64,000 bases of DNA from Rahnella variigena (GCF_003610915.1 NZ_NSDJ01000001.1:124001-188000); one strand, 5' to 3'. Shown: positions 29,036 to 37,797, counted from the stretch's first letter. Translations and numbers: made by a program. Notes: generated by a model from the letters alone, not told the origin.

Positions 29036-30454
29036 ATGAGCAAAGTTAAGCAACAGGATGTTGATCAGCTGATCGCCCTCGTTGGCGGCAGCGACAATAT
29101 CGCGATGGTGACTCACTGCATTACGCGTCTTCGTTTTGTCCTCAATGACCCGTCCAAAGCCGACCCGAAAGGTCTCGAAGCCCTGCCGATGGTCAAAGGC
29201 TGCTTTACCAATGCCGGTCAGTTCCAGGTCGTTATCGGGCCGGAAGTGGATGATTACTATAAAGTCCTGATTGCCAGCACCGGTAAAAGTGCGGCCGGAA
29301 AAGAACAGGCAAAAGTCGCCGCCCGCCAGAATATGAGCTGGTTTGAGCGCAGCATTTCTCATTTCGCTGAAATCTTCTTCCCGCTGTTACCGGCGCTGAT
29401 CAGCGGCGGTTTGATTCTCGGTTTCCGTAACGTTATCGGTGAAATCCCGATGAGCGATGGCCAGACGCTGGCGCAGATGCACCCGTTGTGGCAGTCGATT
29501 TACGATTTCCTGTGGCTGCTCGGCGAAGCTGTGTTTATGTTCCTGCCGGTGGCGGTCTGCTGGTCAACGGTCAGAAAAATGGGCGGTACCGAAATCCTCG
29601 GCATCGTGCTCGGTATCACGCTGGTGTCGCCGCAGTTAATGAACTCCTACAACCTCGGGCAGCAAATCCCTGAAGTGTGGAATTTCGGCTGGTTCACCAT
29701 CGAAAAAGTGGGTTATCAGGCGCAGGTCATTCCTTCCGTTCTGGCGGGTATGGCGCTGGCGGTCATCGAAAATGGCCTGAAACGCATTATCCCTAATTAC
29801 CTTTATCTGGTGATTGTTCCGGTCAGCTCACTGATTATTGCCGTGTTCCTGGCGCACACGCTGATCGGGCCGTTTGGCCGCATGATTGGCGACGGCGTGG
29901 CTTTCGCAGTGAAATTCATCATGACCGGCAGCCTCGCGCCGATCGGTGCCGCGCTGTTTGGTTTCCTCTATGCGCCGCTGGTCATTACCGGCGTGCATCA
30001 GACCACACTCGCCATCGATATGCAGATGGTACAAAGCACTGGCGGAACGCCGGTCTGGCCGCTGATCGCTCTGTCTAACATTGCGCAGGCAGCCGCGGTC
30101 GTCGGCGTGATTATCGTCAGCCGTAAACACAACGAACGTGAGATTTCCGTGCCCGCCGCCATCTCAGCCTTCCTCGGCGTAACTGAACCGGCGATGTACG
30201 GGATCAACCTGAAATACCGCTTCCCGATGCTGTGCGCGATGATCGGCTCGGCGTTTGCCGGTCTGATTTGCGGTCTGTTCCACGTCACGGCTAACGGTAT
30301 TGGGGTCGGCGGATTGCCGGGCATTCTGTCCATCAAACCGCAGTTCTGGAGCATCTACGCACTGGCCATGCTGGTGGCAATTGTGGTGCCGATTATCCTG
30401 ACCGTGCTGGTTTATCAGCGCAAAGCCCGCCGTGGCGAACTGGCAGTGGTGTAA
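29036..30454 (+). CDS. treB: PTS trehalose-specific EIIBC component
   Basis: Inner-membrane permease that imports trehalose as trehalose 6-phosphate, using phosphate from EIIA-Glc. 472 residues (E. coli 473). The EIIB phosphorylation cysteine is Cys28 in MVTHCITRLRF. The rest is the EIIC domain, with GGLILGFRNVIGEIP and the conserved GVTEPAMYGINLKYRFP. It is followed after 22 bp by treC. Confidence 0.96.
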   Translation: MSKVKQQDVDQLIALVGGSDNIAMVTHCITRLRFVLNDPSKADPKGLEALPMVKGCFTNAGQFQVVIGPEVDDYYKVLIASTGKSAAGKEQAKVAARQNMSWFERSISHFAEIFFPLLPALISGGLILGFRNVIGEIPMSDGQTLAQMHPLWQSIYDFLWLLGEAVFMFLPVAVCWSTVRKMGGTEILGIVLGITLVSPQLMNSYNLGQQIPEVWNFGWFTIEKVGYQAQVIPSVLAGMALAVIENGLKRIIPNYLYLVIVPVSSLIIAVFLAHTLIGPFGRMIGDGVAFAVKFIMTGSLAPIGAALFGFLYAPLVITGVHQTTLAIDMQMVQSTGGTPVWPLIALSNIAQAAAVVGVIIVSRKHNEREISVPAAISAFLGVTEPAMYGINLKYRFPMLCAMIGSAFAGLICGLFHVTANGIGVGGLPGILSIKPQFWSIYALAMLVAIVVPIILTVLVYQRKARRGELAVV

Positions 30455-30476
30455 GAAATTTAAGAAGGAAAATGGA

Positions 30477-32120
30477 ATGAACAGCGAATTGCCGTGGTGG
30501 AAAAACGGCGTGATTTACCAGATTTACCCAAAGAGCTTTCAGGACACTACGGGCAGCGGCACCGGTGATATCAACGGTATTACGCAACGTCTGGATTACC
30601 TGAAAACACTGGGCGTCGATGCCCTGTGGCTGACGCCGATGTACCTGTCGCCACAGATTGATAACGGCTACGACGTAGCGGATTACTGCGAGATTGACCC
30701 GGCTTTCGGCACGCTGGAAGACTTCGAGCGGCTGACCGCAGAGGCGCATCAGCGCGGGATGCGCATCGTAATGGATATGGTGTTTAACCATACTTCGACG
30801 CACCACGAATGGTTCCGCCAGTCGCAGGATCCGGGCAGTCCGTTCCGCCCGTTTTATATCTGGCGTGACAGCGCGACCGAAGGCGGCCCGCCGAATAACT
30901 GGCGTTCTAAATTCGGTGGCGGCGCCTGGCAGTGGCATGAAACCAGCGGGCAGTATTATCTGCATCTGTTCGCTACCGAGCAGGCGGATCTCAACTGGGA
31001 ATACCCGCCGGTGCGCGAGGCGCTGAAAAAAGTCTGCCAGTTCTGGGCGGATAAAGGCGTCGACGGACTGCGTCTGGACGTGATTAATCTGGTTTCAAAA
31101 CAGCAGGACTTCCCGTCCGACGATGCCGGTGATGGCCGCCGTTTTTATACCGACGGCCCGCGCATTCATGAGTTCCTGCAGGAGTTCAGCCGCGATGTGT
31201 TCAAACCGCTCGGGCTGATGACGGTCGGCGAGATGTCTTCAACGAAGCTTGAGCATTGCCGCCGCTACGCCGCTAACGACGGCAGCGAACTGTCGATGAC
31301 CTTTAACTTTCATCATCTGAAAGTGGATTATCCGAACGGCGAAAAATGGACGGATGCGCCGCCGGATTTCGTCCAGCTCAAACAGATTTTCCGCGAATGG
31401 CAGCAGGGAATGCACGGGCATGCGTGGAATGCGCTGTTCTGGTGTAATCACGATCAGCCGCGCATTGTGTCGCGCTTTGGTGATGAAGGGGCACTGCGCA
31501 CGACGTCTGCCAAAATGCTGGCGATGGTGCTGCACGGTTTGCAGGGCACGCCGTATATCTATCAGGGCGAAGAAATCGGCATGACCAATCCTGGTTTTAA
31601 ACATCTCGAACAATATCGCGATGTGGAAAGTCTGAATATGTTTGCCGAACTGAAATCCGACGGGCGCAGCAACGAAGAGCTGTTACGCATTCTGGCGAAG
31701 AAATCACGGGATAATTCGCGCACGCCGATGCAATGGAACGCCGGAGATCAGGCCGGATTTACCACCGGCACACCGTGGATTTCCGTCAGCCACAACGCGC
31801 AGGACATCAATACCGAACAGGCACTGGCGGATAAAGACTCTGTCTTTTATCTCTATCAGCAACTGATCCGACTGCGCAAAACGCTGCCGGTACTGAGCGG
31901 GGGCGATTATCAGGATTTGCTGCCGGAGCATCCGCAACTCTGGTGCTATACCCGCACGGCAGACGGCAAAACCCTGCGGGTGATGGCAAACCTGAGCGCA
32001 CAGGATCAGGCCTTCACATTGCCGGAATTCCCCGGCAGCACGCTGCTGAGTAATTACGCATCCCCTGCGGTTTCCGGAACGCTTCGTCCGTACGAATGCT
32101 TCTGGCAGCTCACCGAATAA
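30477..32120 (+). CDS. treC: Trehalose-6-phosphate hydrolase
   Basis: GH13 enzyme that splits trehalose 6-phosphate into glucose and glucose 6-phosphate. The ATG at 30477, after AAGGAA, gives 547 residues (E. coli 551); the in-frame upstream start at 30432 lies inside treB and is rejected. Motifs: WWKNGVIYQIYPKSF, DMVFNHTS, nucleophile GLRLDVINLVSK, acid/base MTVGEMSS and WCNHDQPR. A terminator follows. Confidence 0.96.
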   Translation: MNSELPWWKNGVIYQIYPKSFQDTTGSGTGDINGITQRLDYLKTLGVDALWLTPMYLSPQIDNGYDVADYCEIDPAFGTLEDFERLTAEAHQRGMRIVMDMVFNHTSTHHEWFRQSQDPGSPFRPFYIWRDSATEGGPPNNWRSKFGGGAWQWHETSGQYYLHLFATEQADLNWEYPPVREALKKVCQFWADKGVDGLRLDVINLVSKQQDFPSDDAGDGRRFYTDGPRIHEFLQEFSRDVFKPLGLMTVGEMSSTKLEHCRRYAANDGSELSMTFNFHHLKVDYPNGEKWTDAPPDFVQLKQIFREWQQGMHGHAWNALFWCNHDQPRIVSRFGDEGALRTTSAKMLAMVLHGLQGTPYIYQGEEIGMTNPGFKHLEQYRDVESLNMFAELKSDGRSNEELLRILAKKSRDNSRTPMQWNAGDQAGFTTGTPWISVSHNAQDINTEQALADKDSVFYLYQQLIRLRKTLPVLSGGDYQDLLPEHPQLWCYTRTADGKTLRVMANLSAQDQAFTLPEFPGSTLLSNYASPAVSGTLRPYECFWQLTE

Positions 32121-32138
32121 TCTGAAATTTCTGTTCTG

Positions 32139-32177
32139 CCGGGTCAGTCACATTCGTGTCTGGCCCGTTTGTTTTTT
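32139..32177 (+). terminator. Intrinsic terminator of the tre operon
   Basis: GGGTCAGTCAC (32141-32151) pairs with GTGTCTGGCCC (32156-32166) with one mismatch, followed by GTTTGTTTTTT. Confidence 0.85.
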
Positions 32178-32258
32178 ATGGATCTCCTTATAAAACAACA
32201 CGCAAAACTCAGGCCAGAACTTACAGTTGGTCATCAATTCTTCCGCCAAAAAAATTCT

Positions 32259-32346
32259 TTGTTTCAGGTCAATAAAACGGGAATTATCACTCGCGTGAAT
32301 GCTACATGTAGTGTGTATAGTACACACCCAACCCAATATATAGCGG
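32259..32346 (+). promoter_or_regulatory. nrdD control region with FNR-like and NrdR-like sites
   Basis: TTGTTTCAGGTCAA (32259-32272) matches the FNR palindrome TTGAT-N4-ATCAA at 8 of 10 positions. ACCCAATATATAGCGG (32331-32346) is close to the NrdR box ACAC(A/T)ATATAT(A/T)GTGT, and a weaker partner (10 of 16) lies at 32301-32316, about three helical turns away. TATAGT at 32316-32321 may be the -10. This fits anaerobic activation and nucleotide-sensing repression of nrdDG. Confidence 0.6.
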
Positions 32347-32418
32347 TTTTCTGCAAAAGCCACACAACCGGCCTGTAAGCCTTGTGGGGCGCGGGATCCG
32401 CCCAATAGGAGTGACATT

Positions 32419-34602
32419 GTGAAGGCAGACAGACTGGAAACCGTACCCGCAAAATCCACAACAATGCAGCCCATCGTGATCAAGCGGGATGGTTGCCAGG
32501 TCCCTTTCGATGAAGTTCTGATTAAACAAGCCGTGCAACGCGCGGCGGCGGCTGCGGGTATCGACAGCGTGGATTATTGCGCTCAGGTTGCCCGCGTGGT
32601 GGCGGAAAGTCTGCAAGATCAGGCTCGTGTAGATATCCACGATATTCAGGATGCGGTTGAAAATCAGCTGATGGCAGGTCCGCATAAAAAGCTGGCACGC
32701 GCTTATATCGAATACCGTCATGACCGCGATGTGAAACGTGAAATGCGTGGCCGCCTGAATCAGGAAATCCGGGGTCTGGTTGAACAAAGCAATATGGCGT
32801 TGCTCAACGAAAACGCCAACAAAGACAGCAAAGTGATCCCGACACAGCGTGACCTGCTGGCCGGTATTGTCGCCAAGCATTACGCCAAACAGCATATTTT
32901 ACCGCGCGATGTCGTACTGGCGCATGAGCGTGGCGAAATCCATTATCATGACCTCGATTATTCACCGTTCTTCCCGATGTTTAACTGCATGCTGATCGAC
33001 CTTAAAGGCATGCTGAATCACGGTTTCAAAATGGGTAATGCGGAAATTGACACGCCAAAGTCTATTTCCACCGCTACGGCCGTCACCGCGCAGATTATCG
33101 CGCAGGTCGCCAGCCATATTTACGGCGGCACGACCATTAACCGCATCGATGAAGTCCTGGCACCGTTCGTCACCGCCAGCTTCAATAAACATCGTCAGAC
33201 TGCCGAAGAGTGGCAGATTGCGGATGCGGATGGCTTTGCTCACAGCCGTACCGAAAAAGAGTGTTATGACGCCTTCCAGTCGCTGGAATATGAGGTCAAT
33301 ACCCTGCACACCGCCAACGGCCAGACGCCGTTTGTCACCTTCGGTTTTGGCCTCGGCACATCGTGGGAATCGCGCCTGATCCAGCAAACCATTCTGCGTA
33401 ACCGCATTGCCGGACTGGGCAAAAATCGCAAAACCGCTGTATTCCCGAAACTGGTATTTGCCATCCGTGACGGCCTGAATCATAAAGCCGGTGACGCCAA
33501 CTACGACATTAAGCAACTGGCACTGGAATGCGCCAGCAAGCGTATGTACCCGGACATCCTAAATTATGATCAGGTGGTGAAAGTCACCGGTTCGTTCAAA
33601 ACGCCGATGGGCTGCCGCAGTTTCCTGGGCGTGTATGAAGAAAATGGCGAGATGATCCACGAGGGCCGCAATAATATCGGCGTGATCAGCCTGAACCTGC
33701 CGCGCATCGCGCTGGAAGCGAACCGCGACGAAGCGGCGTTCTGGACACTGCTCGACGAGCGTTTACTGCTGGCGAAGAAAGCCCTGATGACCCGTATTGC
33801 ACGTCTGGAAGGCATCAAAGCCCGCGTGGCGCCAATCCTGTACATGGAAGGCGCCTGCGGTGTGCGCCTGAAAGCTGACGACGATATTTCCGGCATCTTC
33901 AAAAATGGTCGTGCCTCGATTTCGCTCGGATACATTGGCGTGCATGAAACCATTAACGCACTGTTCGGCAACCAGACCCACGTGTTCGACGCCAGCCAGT
34001 TACGCGAAAAAGCCGAGGCGATTGTGGCTCGTCTGAAAGCGGCAACCGAAAGCTGGAAAGACGAAACGGGCTACGGTTTCAGCCTGTACAGCACGCCGAG
34101 CGAAAACCTGTGCGACCGCTTCTGTCGTCTGGATAAAGCCGAATTCGGGCTGGTGGCCGGTGTGACTGATAAAGGTTACTACACCAACAGCTTCCATCTG
34201 GACGTCGAGAAGAAGGTAAATCCGTACGAAAAACTCGACTTCGAAGCGCCGTATCCGCCACTCAGCAACGGCGGTTTCATCTGCTATGGCGAATACCCTA
34301 ACCTGCAACACAATCTGAAAGCGCTGGAAGACGTGTGGGATTACAGTTATACCCGCGTGCCGTATTACGGCACCAACACGCCAATCGATGAATGCTACGA
34401 CTGCGGCTATACCGGCGAATTCGAATGCACCAGCAAAGGATTCACCTGCCCGAAATGCGGCAATCACGAACCTTCCCGCGTGTCAGTCACCCGCCGCGTG
34501 TGTGGTTATCTCGGCAGCCCGGATGCCCGTCCGTTTAACGCCGGTAAGCAGGAAGAAGTGAAGCGCCGGATTAAACATCTGGGTAACGGTCAGCTGGGTT
34601 AA
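32419..34602 (+). CDS. nrdD: Anaerobic ribonucleoside-triphosphate reductase
   Basis: Glycyl-radical class III reductase making dNTPs without oxygen. The GTG at 32419, seven bases after AGGAG, gives 727 residues. An internal ATG at 32464 would give 712, the E. coli length, but has no Shine-Dalgarno. The N-terminal ATP cone (VIKRDGCQVPF), the zinc cysteines (CYDCGYTGEF, CPKCGNH) and the radical glycine motif RRVCGYLGSPDARPF near 696 are intact. The activase gene nrdG follows after 4 bp. Confidence 0.96.
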   Translation: MKADRLETVPAKSTTMQPIVIKRDGCQVPFDEVLIKQAVQRAAAAAGIDSVDYCAQVARVVAESLQDQARVDIHDIQDAVENQLMAGPHKKLARAYIEYRHDRDVKREMRGRLNQEIRGLVEQSNMALLNENANKDSKVIPTQRDLLAGIVAKHYAKQHILPRDVVLAHERGEIHYHDLDYSPFFPMFNCMLIDLKGMLNHGFKMGNAEIDTPKSISTATAVTAQIIAQVASHIYGGTTINRIDEVLAPFVTASFNKHRQTAEEWQIADADGFAHSRTEKECYDAFQSLEYEVNTLHTANGQTPFVTFGFGLGTSWESRLIQQTILRNRIAGLGKNRKTAVFPKLVFAIRDGLNHKAGDANYDIKQLALECASKRMYPDILNYDQVVKVTGSFKTPMGCRSFLGVYEENGEMIHEGRNNIGVISLNLPRIALEANRDEAAFWTLLDERLLLAKKALMTRIARLEGIKARVAPILYMEGACGVRLKADDDISGIFKNGRASISLGYIGVHETINALFGNQTHVFDASQLREKAEAIVARLKAATESWKDETGYGFSLYSTPSENLCDRFCRLDKAEFGLVAGVTDKGYYTNSFHLDVEKKVNPYEKLDFEAPYPPLSNGGFICYGEYPNLQHNLKALEDVWDYSYTRVPYYGTNTPIDECYDCGYTGEFECTSKGFTCPKCGNHEPSRVSVTRRVCGYLGSPDARPFNAGKQEEVKRRIKHLGNGQLG

Positions 34603-34606
34603 TACT

Positions 34607-35071
34607 TTGAACTTCCATCAGTATTACCCGATTGATGTGGTGAACGGGCCGGGAACACGCTGCGTGCTGTTCGTTTCCGGCTGCGTCCACGAATGCCGCG
34701 GGTGCTATAACAAAAGCACCTGGCGGCTGGACTCCGGCAAACCTTTTACGCAGGAAGACGAAAACCGCATTATCGCAGATCTGCAAAACACGGTGATCCC
34801 GCGTCAGGGTTTAACGCTGTCCGGCGGCGATCCGCTGCATCCGCAAAATCTTTCTGCGGTGCGCCAGCTATTGTTACGCGTGCAGGCAGAGTGTCCGGGC
34901 AAAGATGTGTGGATGTGGACGGGTTATACGCTCGGGGAACTGAGCGCTGAACAGCGGGAAGTCGTGGCGTTAATCAACGTGCTGGTCGACGGGAAATTTG
35001 TGCAGGAACTGAAAGACCCTGCACTTATCTGGCGCGGCAGCGGTAATCAGGTGATCCATTATTTGCGTTAA
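34607..35071 (+). CDS. nrdG: Anaerobic ribonucleotide reductase activase
   Basis: Radical SAM enzyme that makes the glycyl radical on NrdD. A TTG start at 34607 gives MNFHQYYPIDVVNGPGTRC, aligned with E. coli NrdG, and the same length of 154 residues. The cluster cysteines are Cys26, Cys30 and Cys33 (CVHECRGC), and the SAM-site LSGGDPLHPQN follows. The TTG start and weak Shine-Dalgarno, four bases after nrdD, suggest translational coupling. A gap-free 8-bp hairpin (35080-35099) follows but lacks a T run. Confidence 0.95.
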   Translation: MNFHQYYPIDVVNGPGTRCVLFVSGCVHECRGCYNKSTWRLDSGKPFTQEDENRIIADLQNTVIPRQGLTLSGGDPLHPQNLSAVRQLLLRVQAECPGKDVWMWTGYTLGELSAEQREVVALINVLVDGKFVQELKDPALIWRGSGNQVIHYLR

Positions 35072-35079
35072 TACTTTCA

Positions 35080-35099
35080 GAGGGGAAATTATTCCCCTC
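35080..35099. terminator. Hairpin between nrdG and ccdB
   Basis: GAGGGGAA (35080-35087) pairs perfectly with TTCCCCTC (35092-35099) around a 4-nt loop between convergent genes. No T run follows on either strand, so termination would be inefficient or Rho-assisted. Confidence 0.45.
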
Positions 35100-35108
35100 A
35101 CATCCGGT

Positions 35109-35423
35109 TCAAATTCCATTCAGTAAAAAATCAAACGCATTTTTCACTTCATAGGTTTCCCCGTCGAGCTGCCTGACCTGATCGCCAATTTCTCGTGACT
35201 TAACGCCCCCCAGCATATGCGTCATTGCCACATACTGCTCTTGCTCAATCTTAAGCAAAGGACAAAGTTTTTTTGGCGGAAAGTCTATTAATTCGAGCAG
35301 TGGCACCAACGGAATCATTACCGTATTACCGAACCCACTCGCAGCCGAATGATGGATATTCAGCAAAAAAGGATACGCTACCTTTCCGTCTCCTTTGTTT
35401 TCATAAACAACGTATTGCTCCAT
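35109..35423 (-). CDS. ccdB: CcdB-family toxin
   Basis: 104 residues from the ATG at 35423, whose A overlaps the last base of the ccdA stop codon; the in-frame TTG one codon upstream is not needed. CcdB-fold features are the N-terminal EQYVVYENK strand, MIPLVPLLEL, LCPLLKIEQEQYVAMTHMLGGV and the C-terminal DFLLNGI. CcdB proteins poison DNA gyrase. The C-terminal Gly-Ile is kept but the Trp before it in F-plasmid CcdB is Asn here. It is downstream of its antitoxin gene, the normal order. Confidence 0.9.
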   Translation of the reverse strand: MEQYVVYENKGDGKVAYPFLLNIHHSAASGFGNTVMIPLVPLLELIDFPPKKLCPLLKIEQEQYVAMTHMLGGVKSREIGDQVRQLDGETYEVKNAFDFLLNGI

Positions 35424-35584
35424 CAAAATGCACGCTGATAATCAGAAAACGAACCATGTTCTTCGACGTATTTATTTATCGCCTCAATTCCTTTTTGATT
35501 TTCACGCCTCCATTTCTGCGCAGGTGTTTCGGGTATTAACGTAACAGGTAAATCATTGAATTCACGATTGAGTGCTTCTGACAT
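35423..35584 (-). CDS. ccdA: CcdA-family antitoxin, short form
   Basis: 53 residues, starting at 35584 after AAAGGA. The C-terminal half KWRRENQKGIEAINKYVEEH followed by GSFSDYQRAF closely follows the toxin-binding tail of F CcdA (RWKAENQEGMAEVARFIEMN then GSFADENRDW). The roughly 40-residue ribbon-helix-helix DNA-binding domain of F CcdA is missing: only about 23 unrelated residues precede the tail, and an in-frame stop lies upstream. It should neutralise the toxin but may not repress the operon. Confidence 0.85.
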   Translation of the reverse strand: MSEALNREFNDLPVTLIPETPAQKWRRENQKGIEAINKYVEEHGSFSDYQRAF

Positions 35585-35652
35585 ACAAAGTCCTTTTGTA
35601 ATTAATGTTTAAAAAAACATCCGACAACCAGAGTGTAATTTGTACTGTTCAT

Positions 35653-35706
35653 CCCGTAAATCCCCCTCTTTCATTCCTGCGAGACGCCTTCCAACTCTTC
35701 ATTTTC
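35653..35706. repeat. 54-bp direct repeat, copy 1
   Basis: The block from CCCGTAAATCCCCC to CTCTTCATTTTC recurs at 36426-36479 in the same orientation with two mismatches. Copy 1 ends within the stop codon of the higA-like gene, copy 2 lies beyond the toxin gene, so the pair brackets the module. Confidence 0.95.
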
Positions 35707-35992
35707 ATACCAGTGCTTTCCCACCGATTTCAATGTGGGTGATATGTAAATCCGCGCTCGCCAGCATGTTGACCAGCATATCAATACTGAATACTGAGAT
35801 TTTACCGCGTACCAGATCCGATATGCGTGGCTGAGTGACTCCGAAAAACTTCGCAGCCTGAGCCTGAGTCATTTTGTTCTTTTCGATATGTGCAGTAAGA
35901 ACCATCATTAATTTAGAGCGTATTTTCATATTCTCAGCTTCCTGGGGCGTTTCTTCGATGGCATCCCAGATATTGTCAAAACTCTGAATCAT
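35705..35992 (-). CDS. HigA-like XRE-family antitoxin
   Basis: 95-residue protein with a Cro/XRE helix-turn-helix (KMTQAQAAKFFGVTQPRISD, about 40-59), followed by LVRGKISVFSIDMLVNMLA. This is the usual antitoxin/repressor of HigB-type systems with the toxin gene first. It overlaps the toxin gene by 17 bp. The stop codon lies at the edge of the 54-bp repeat. Confidence 0.9.
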   Translation of the reverse strand: MIQSFDNIWDAIEETPQEAENMKIRSKLMMVLTAHIEKNKMTQAQAAKFFGVTQPRISDLVRGKISVFSIDMLVNMLASADLHITHIEIGGKALV

Positions 35993-36320
35993 TTTTCCTC
36001 CGGCTTACTTCTGATTTATAGCGTTTTTTAGCCAGCTCCAGATCATGATGATTCGTGGCCTGGGATTTTTTCTGAAAGCAGTGCAGCACATAAATGGCTT
36101 CTTTAAATTTGGCGATATACAAAATCCGGTAGATACCCTCCGTATCTTTAATCCGTAATTCGCGCACCCCCATCCCTACATCCGGCATGGGTTTCCAGTC
36201 AAAAGGCATTTCCCCATGTTGCACCCGATGTAACTGGTACCCTGCTTCCCGACGAGCCTGCAAGGGAAAACGCTGTAAATCCGCCAAACTGCTGTCGACA
36301 AAGAAAATCCTTTTCATCAT
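35976..36320 (-). CDS. HigB/RelE-superfamily toxin (phage Gp49-like)
   Basis: 114 residues. VRELRIKDTEGIYRILYIAKFKEAIYVLHCFQKKSQAT is the core of the HigB-like (Gp49) RelE-fold mRNA interferases, with the conserved arginine/lysine strand. The first ATG is 36320; the next, at 36317, has better spacing from AAGG. The toxin gene comes first and overlaps its antitoxin gene, as in higBA. A tail rich in Lys and Arg follows the core. Confidence 0.9.
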   Translation of the reverse strand: MMKRIFFVDSSLADLQRFPLQARREAGYQLHRVQHGEMPFDWKPMPDVGMGVRELRIKDTEGIYRILYIAKFKEAIYVLHCFQKKSQATNHHDLELAKKRYKSEVSRRKNDSEF

Positions 36321-36425
36321 ACCTTCCCGAATGAAATATACAAAAATTTATATAATAGAATAAAAGATCGCCTTGCTAAATTTCGGTATCCGCCGCGCCG
36401 GAGAAATGTAATTCCCTCCTGATAG

Positions 36426-36479
36426 CCCGTAAATCCCCCTCTTTCATTCCTGCGGGACGTCTTCCAACTCTTCATTTTC
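36426..36479. repeat. 54-bp direct repeat, copy 2
   Basis: Same-orientation copy of 35653-35706, with GGGACGT in place of GAGACGC. It lies between the toxin gene and the phn promoter. Confidence 0.95.
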
Positions 36480-36559
36480 CTGCAACCAGAGCTTCACCCA
36501 ATTGTCATTTAGCACGCCCAAGATGAAGCCAACGCCACACTGAGGTTTACATCATGGCT

Positions 36560-36577
36560 CTTTCATACCGCTTTCAA
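36560..36577 (+). promoter_or_regulatory. Candidate Pho box upstream of phnF
   Basis: CTTTCAT at 36560 and CTTTCAA at 36571 are 11 bp apart, the direct-repeat pattern of the PhoB box (CTGTCAT units). CTGTCAC at 36585 is a further unit off phase. It lies about 50-65 bp before phnF and fits phosphate-starvation control of the operon. Confidence 0.5.
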
Positions 36578-36624
36578 CTTTTCTCTGTCACTGCCCGTTT
36601 GTCCCGTGCGAGGTATTCATTGTG

Positions 36625-37350
36625 ATGAACTTATCTAGACATCCGACCAGTCACACCACGGTGTATCAGCAAATCGCTGCCGAACTGGAACAGGAACTGC
36701 GTAACGGTTACCGCTGCGGCGATTATCTGCCGCCGGAACAACAGCTTGCCGAACGTTTTCAGGTGAACCGCCATACGTTGCGCCGTGCGGTGGATGAGCT
36801 GGTCGATCGCGGCTGGCTGCAACGCCGTCAGGGTATTGGCACGCTGGTGCTGATGCGTCCTTACGATTATCCGCTGCATTCGCAGGCGCGTTTCAGCCAG
36901 AACCTGCTGGATCAGGGCAGCCATCCGACAAGCGAACGTCTGCTGGCGGTGCTGCGTCCGGCCACCGATCACGTCGCGGCGGCGCTGTCGCGTCAGGAAG
37001 GCGACACCGTTATTCATCTGCGTACCCTGCGCCGCGTGAACGGCGTGCCGGTCTGCGTGATTGATCACTATCTTCCCGATCTCGACTGGTGGCCTGCATT
37101 GCAAAACTTCCATAACGGCTCGCTGCACGATTTTATCCGCGAAGAGATTAAGCAAAAACTCAGCCGCCGTACCACCCGCATTAATGCCCGCCGCGCGCTG
37201 GCAAAAGAGAGCAAATTACTCGAAATCGTCCCGCAGGCACCGCTGCTGTGTGTCCGCACCCTGAATATTTGTGAAGGCAGCGATTCGGTGGCGGAATATT
37301 CCGTCAGCCTGACGCGTGCCGACATGATCGAACTGACCATGGAGCACTGA
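36625..37350 (+). CDS. phnF: PhnF, GntR-family regulator of phosphonate use
   Basis: 241 residues from the ATG at 36625, the E. coli length; the GTG one codon earlier has slightly better spacing from GAGGT and is the alternative. The N-terminal winged helix of the GntR type (YLPPEQQLAERFQVNRHTLR) is followed by the UTRA effector domain (RFSQNLLDQGSHPTSERLLA). First gene of phnFGHIJKLMN; the phnG ATG directly follows its stop codon. Confidence 0.94.
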   Translation: MNLSRHPTSHTTVYQQIAAELEQELRNGYRCGDYLPPEQQLAERFQVNRHTLRRAVDELVDRGWLQRRQGIGTLVLMRPYDYPLHSQARFSQNLLDQGSHPTSERLLAVLRPATDHVAAALSRQEGDTVIHLRTLRRVNGVPVCVIDHYLPDLDWWPALQNFHNGSLHDFIREEIKQKLSRRTTRINARRALAKESKLLEIVPQAPLLCVRTLNICEGSDSVAEYSVSLTRADMIELTMEH

Positions 37351-37794
37351 ATGGATCACCTGCAAACCCGCCAGCGCTGGATGTCGGTGCTGGCTCACAG
37401 CCGTCCCGATGAGCTGCTCGCCCACTGGCAACCGCTGAATTTATCCCCGCAATTTGAACGACTCCGCGCTGCTGAAACCGGTCTGACCCAGCTTCAGGGG
37501 CGCATGGGCGGCACAGGCAAACGTTTTGTGATGGGCGATATGACCGTCACCCGCGCCGTCATTCAGTTAGACGGCGGTGTCTACGGCTACAGCTACGTCA
37601 GCGGGCGCAATAAGTCCCACGCCGAACTGTGCGCGGTCATCGATGCCTTGCTGCAAATGCAGGGCATGGACGAACTGCTGCACAAACGTGTGATAGCGCC
37701 GCTGGCTGCTCTGCAACAGGAACGCCGCCAGCAACGCGCCCGTGAAGTGGCTTCCAGTCGCGTCGATTTCTTTACCCTGGTTCGCGGAGAATAA
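37351..37794 (+). CDS. phnG: C-P lyase core subunit PhnG
   Basis: 147 residues (E. coli 150). Subunit of the PhnGHIJ C-P lyase core complex, which together with PhnI transfers the phosphonate to ribose of ATP. RQRWMSVLAHSRPDEL and the central GTGKRFVMGDMTVTRAVIQL are the recognisable family segments. Starts directly after the phnF stop codon; phnH follows 3 bp later. Confidence 0.94.
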   Translation: MDHLQTRQRWMSVLAHSRPDELLAHWQPLNLSPQFERLRAAETGLTQLQGRMGGTGKRFVMGDMTVTRAVIQLDGGVYGYSYVSGRNKSHAELCAVIDALLQMQGMDELLHKRVIAPLAALQQERRQQRAREVASSRVDFFTLVRGE

Positions 37795-37797
37795 TTC

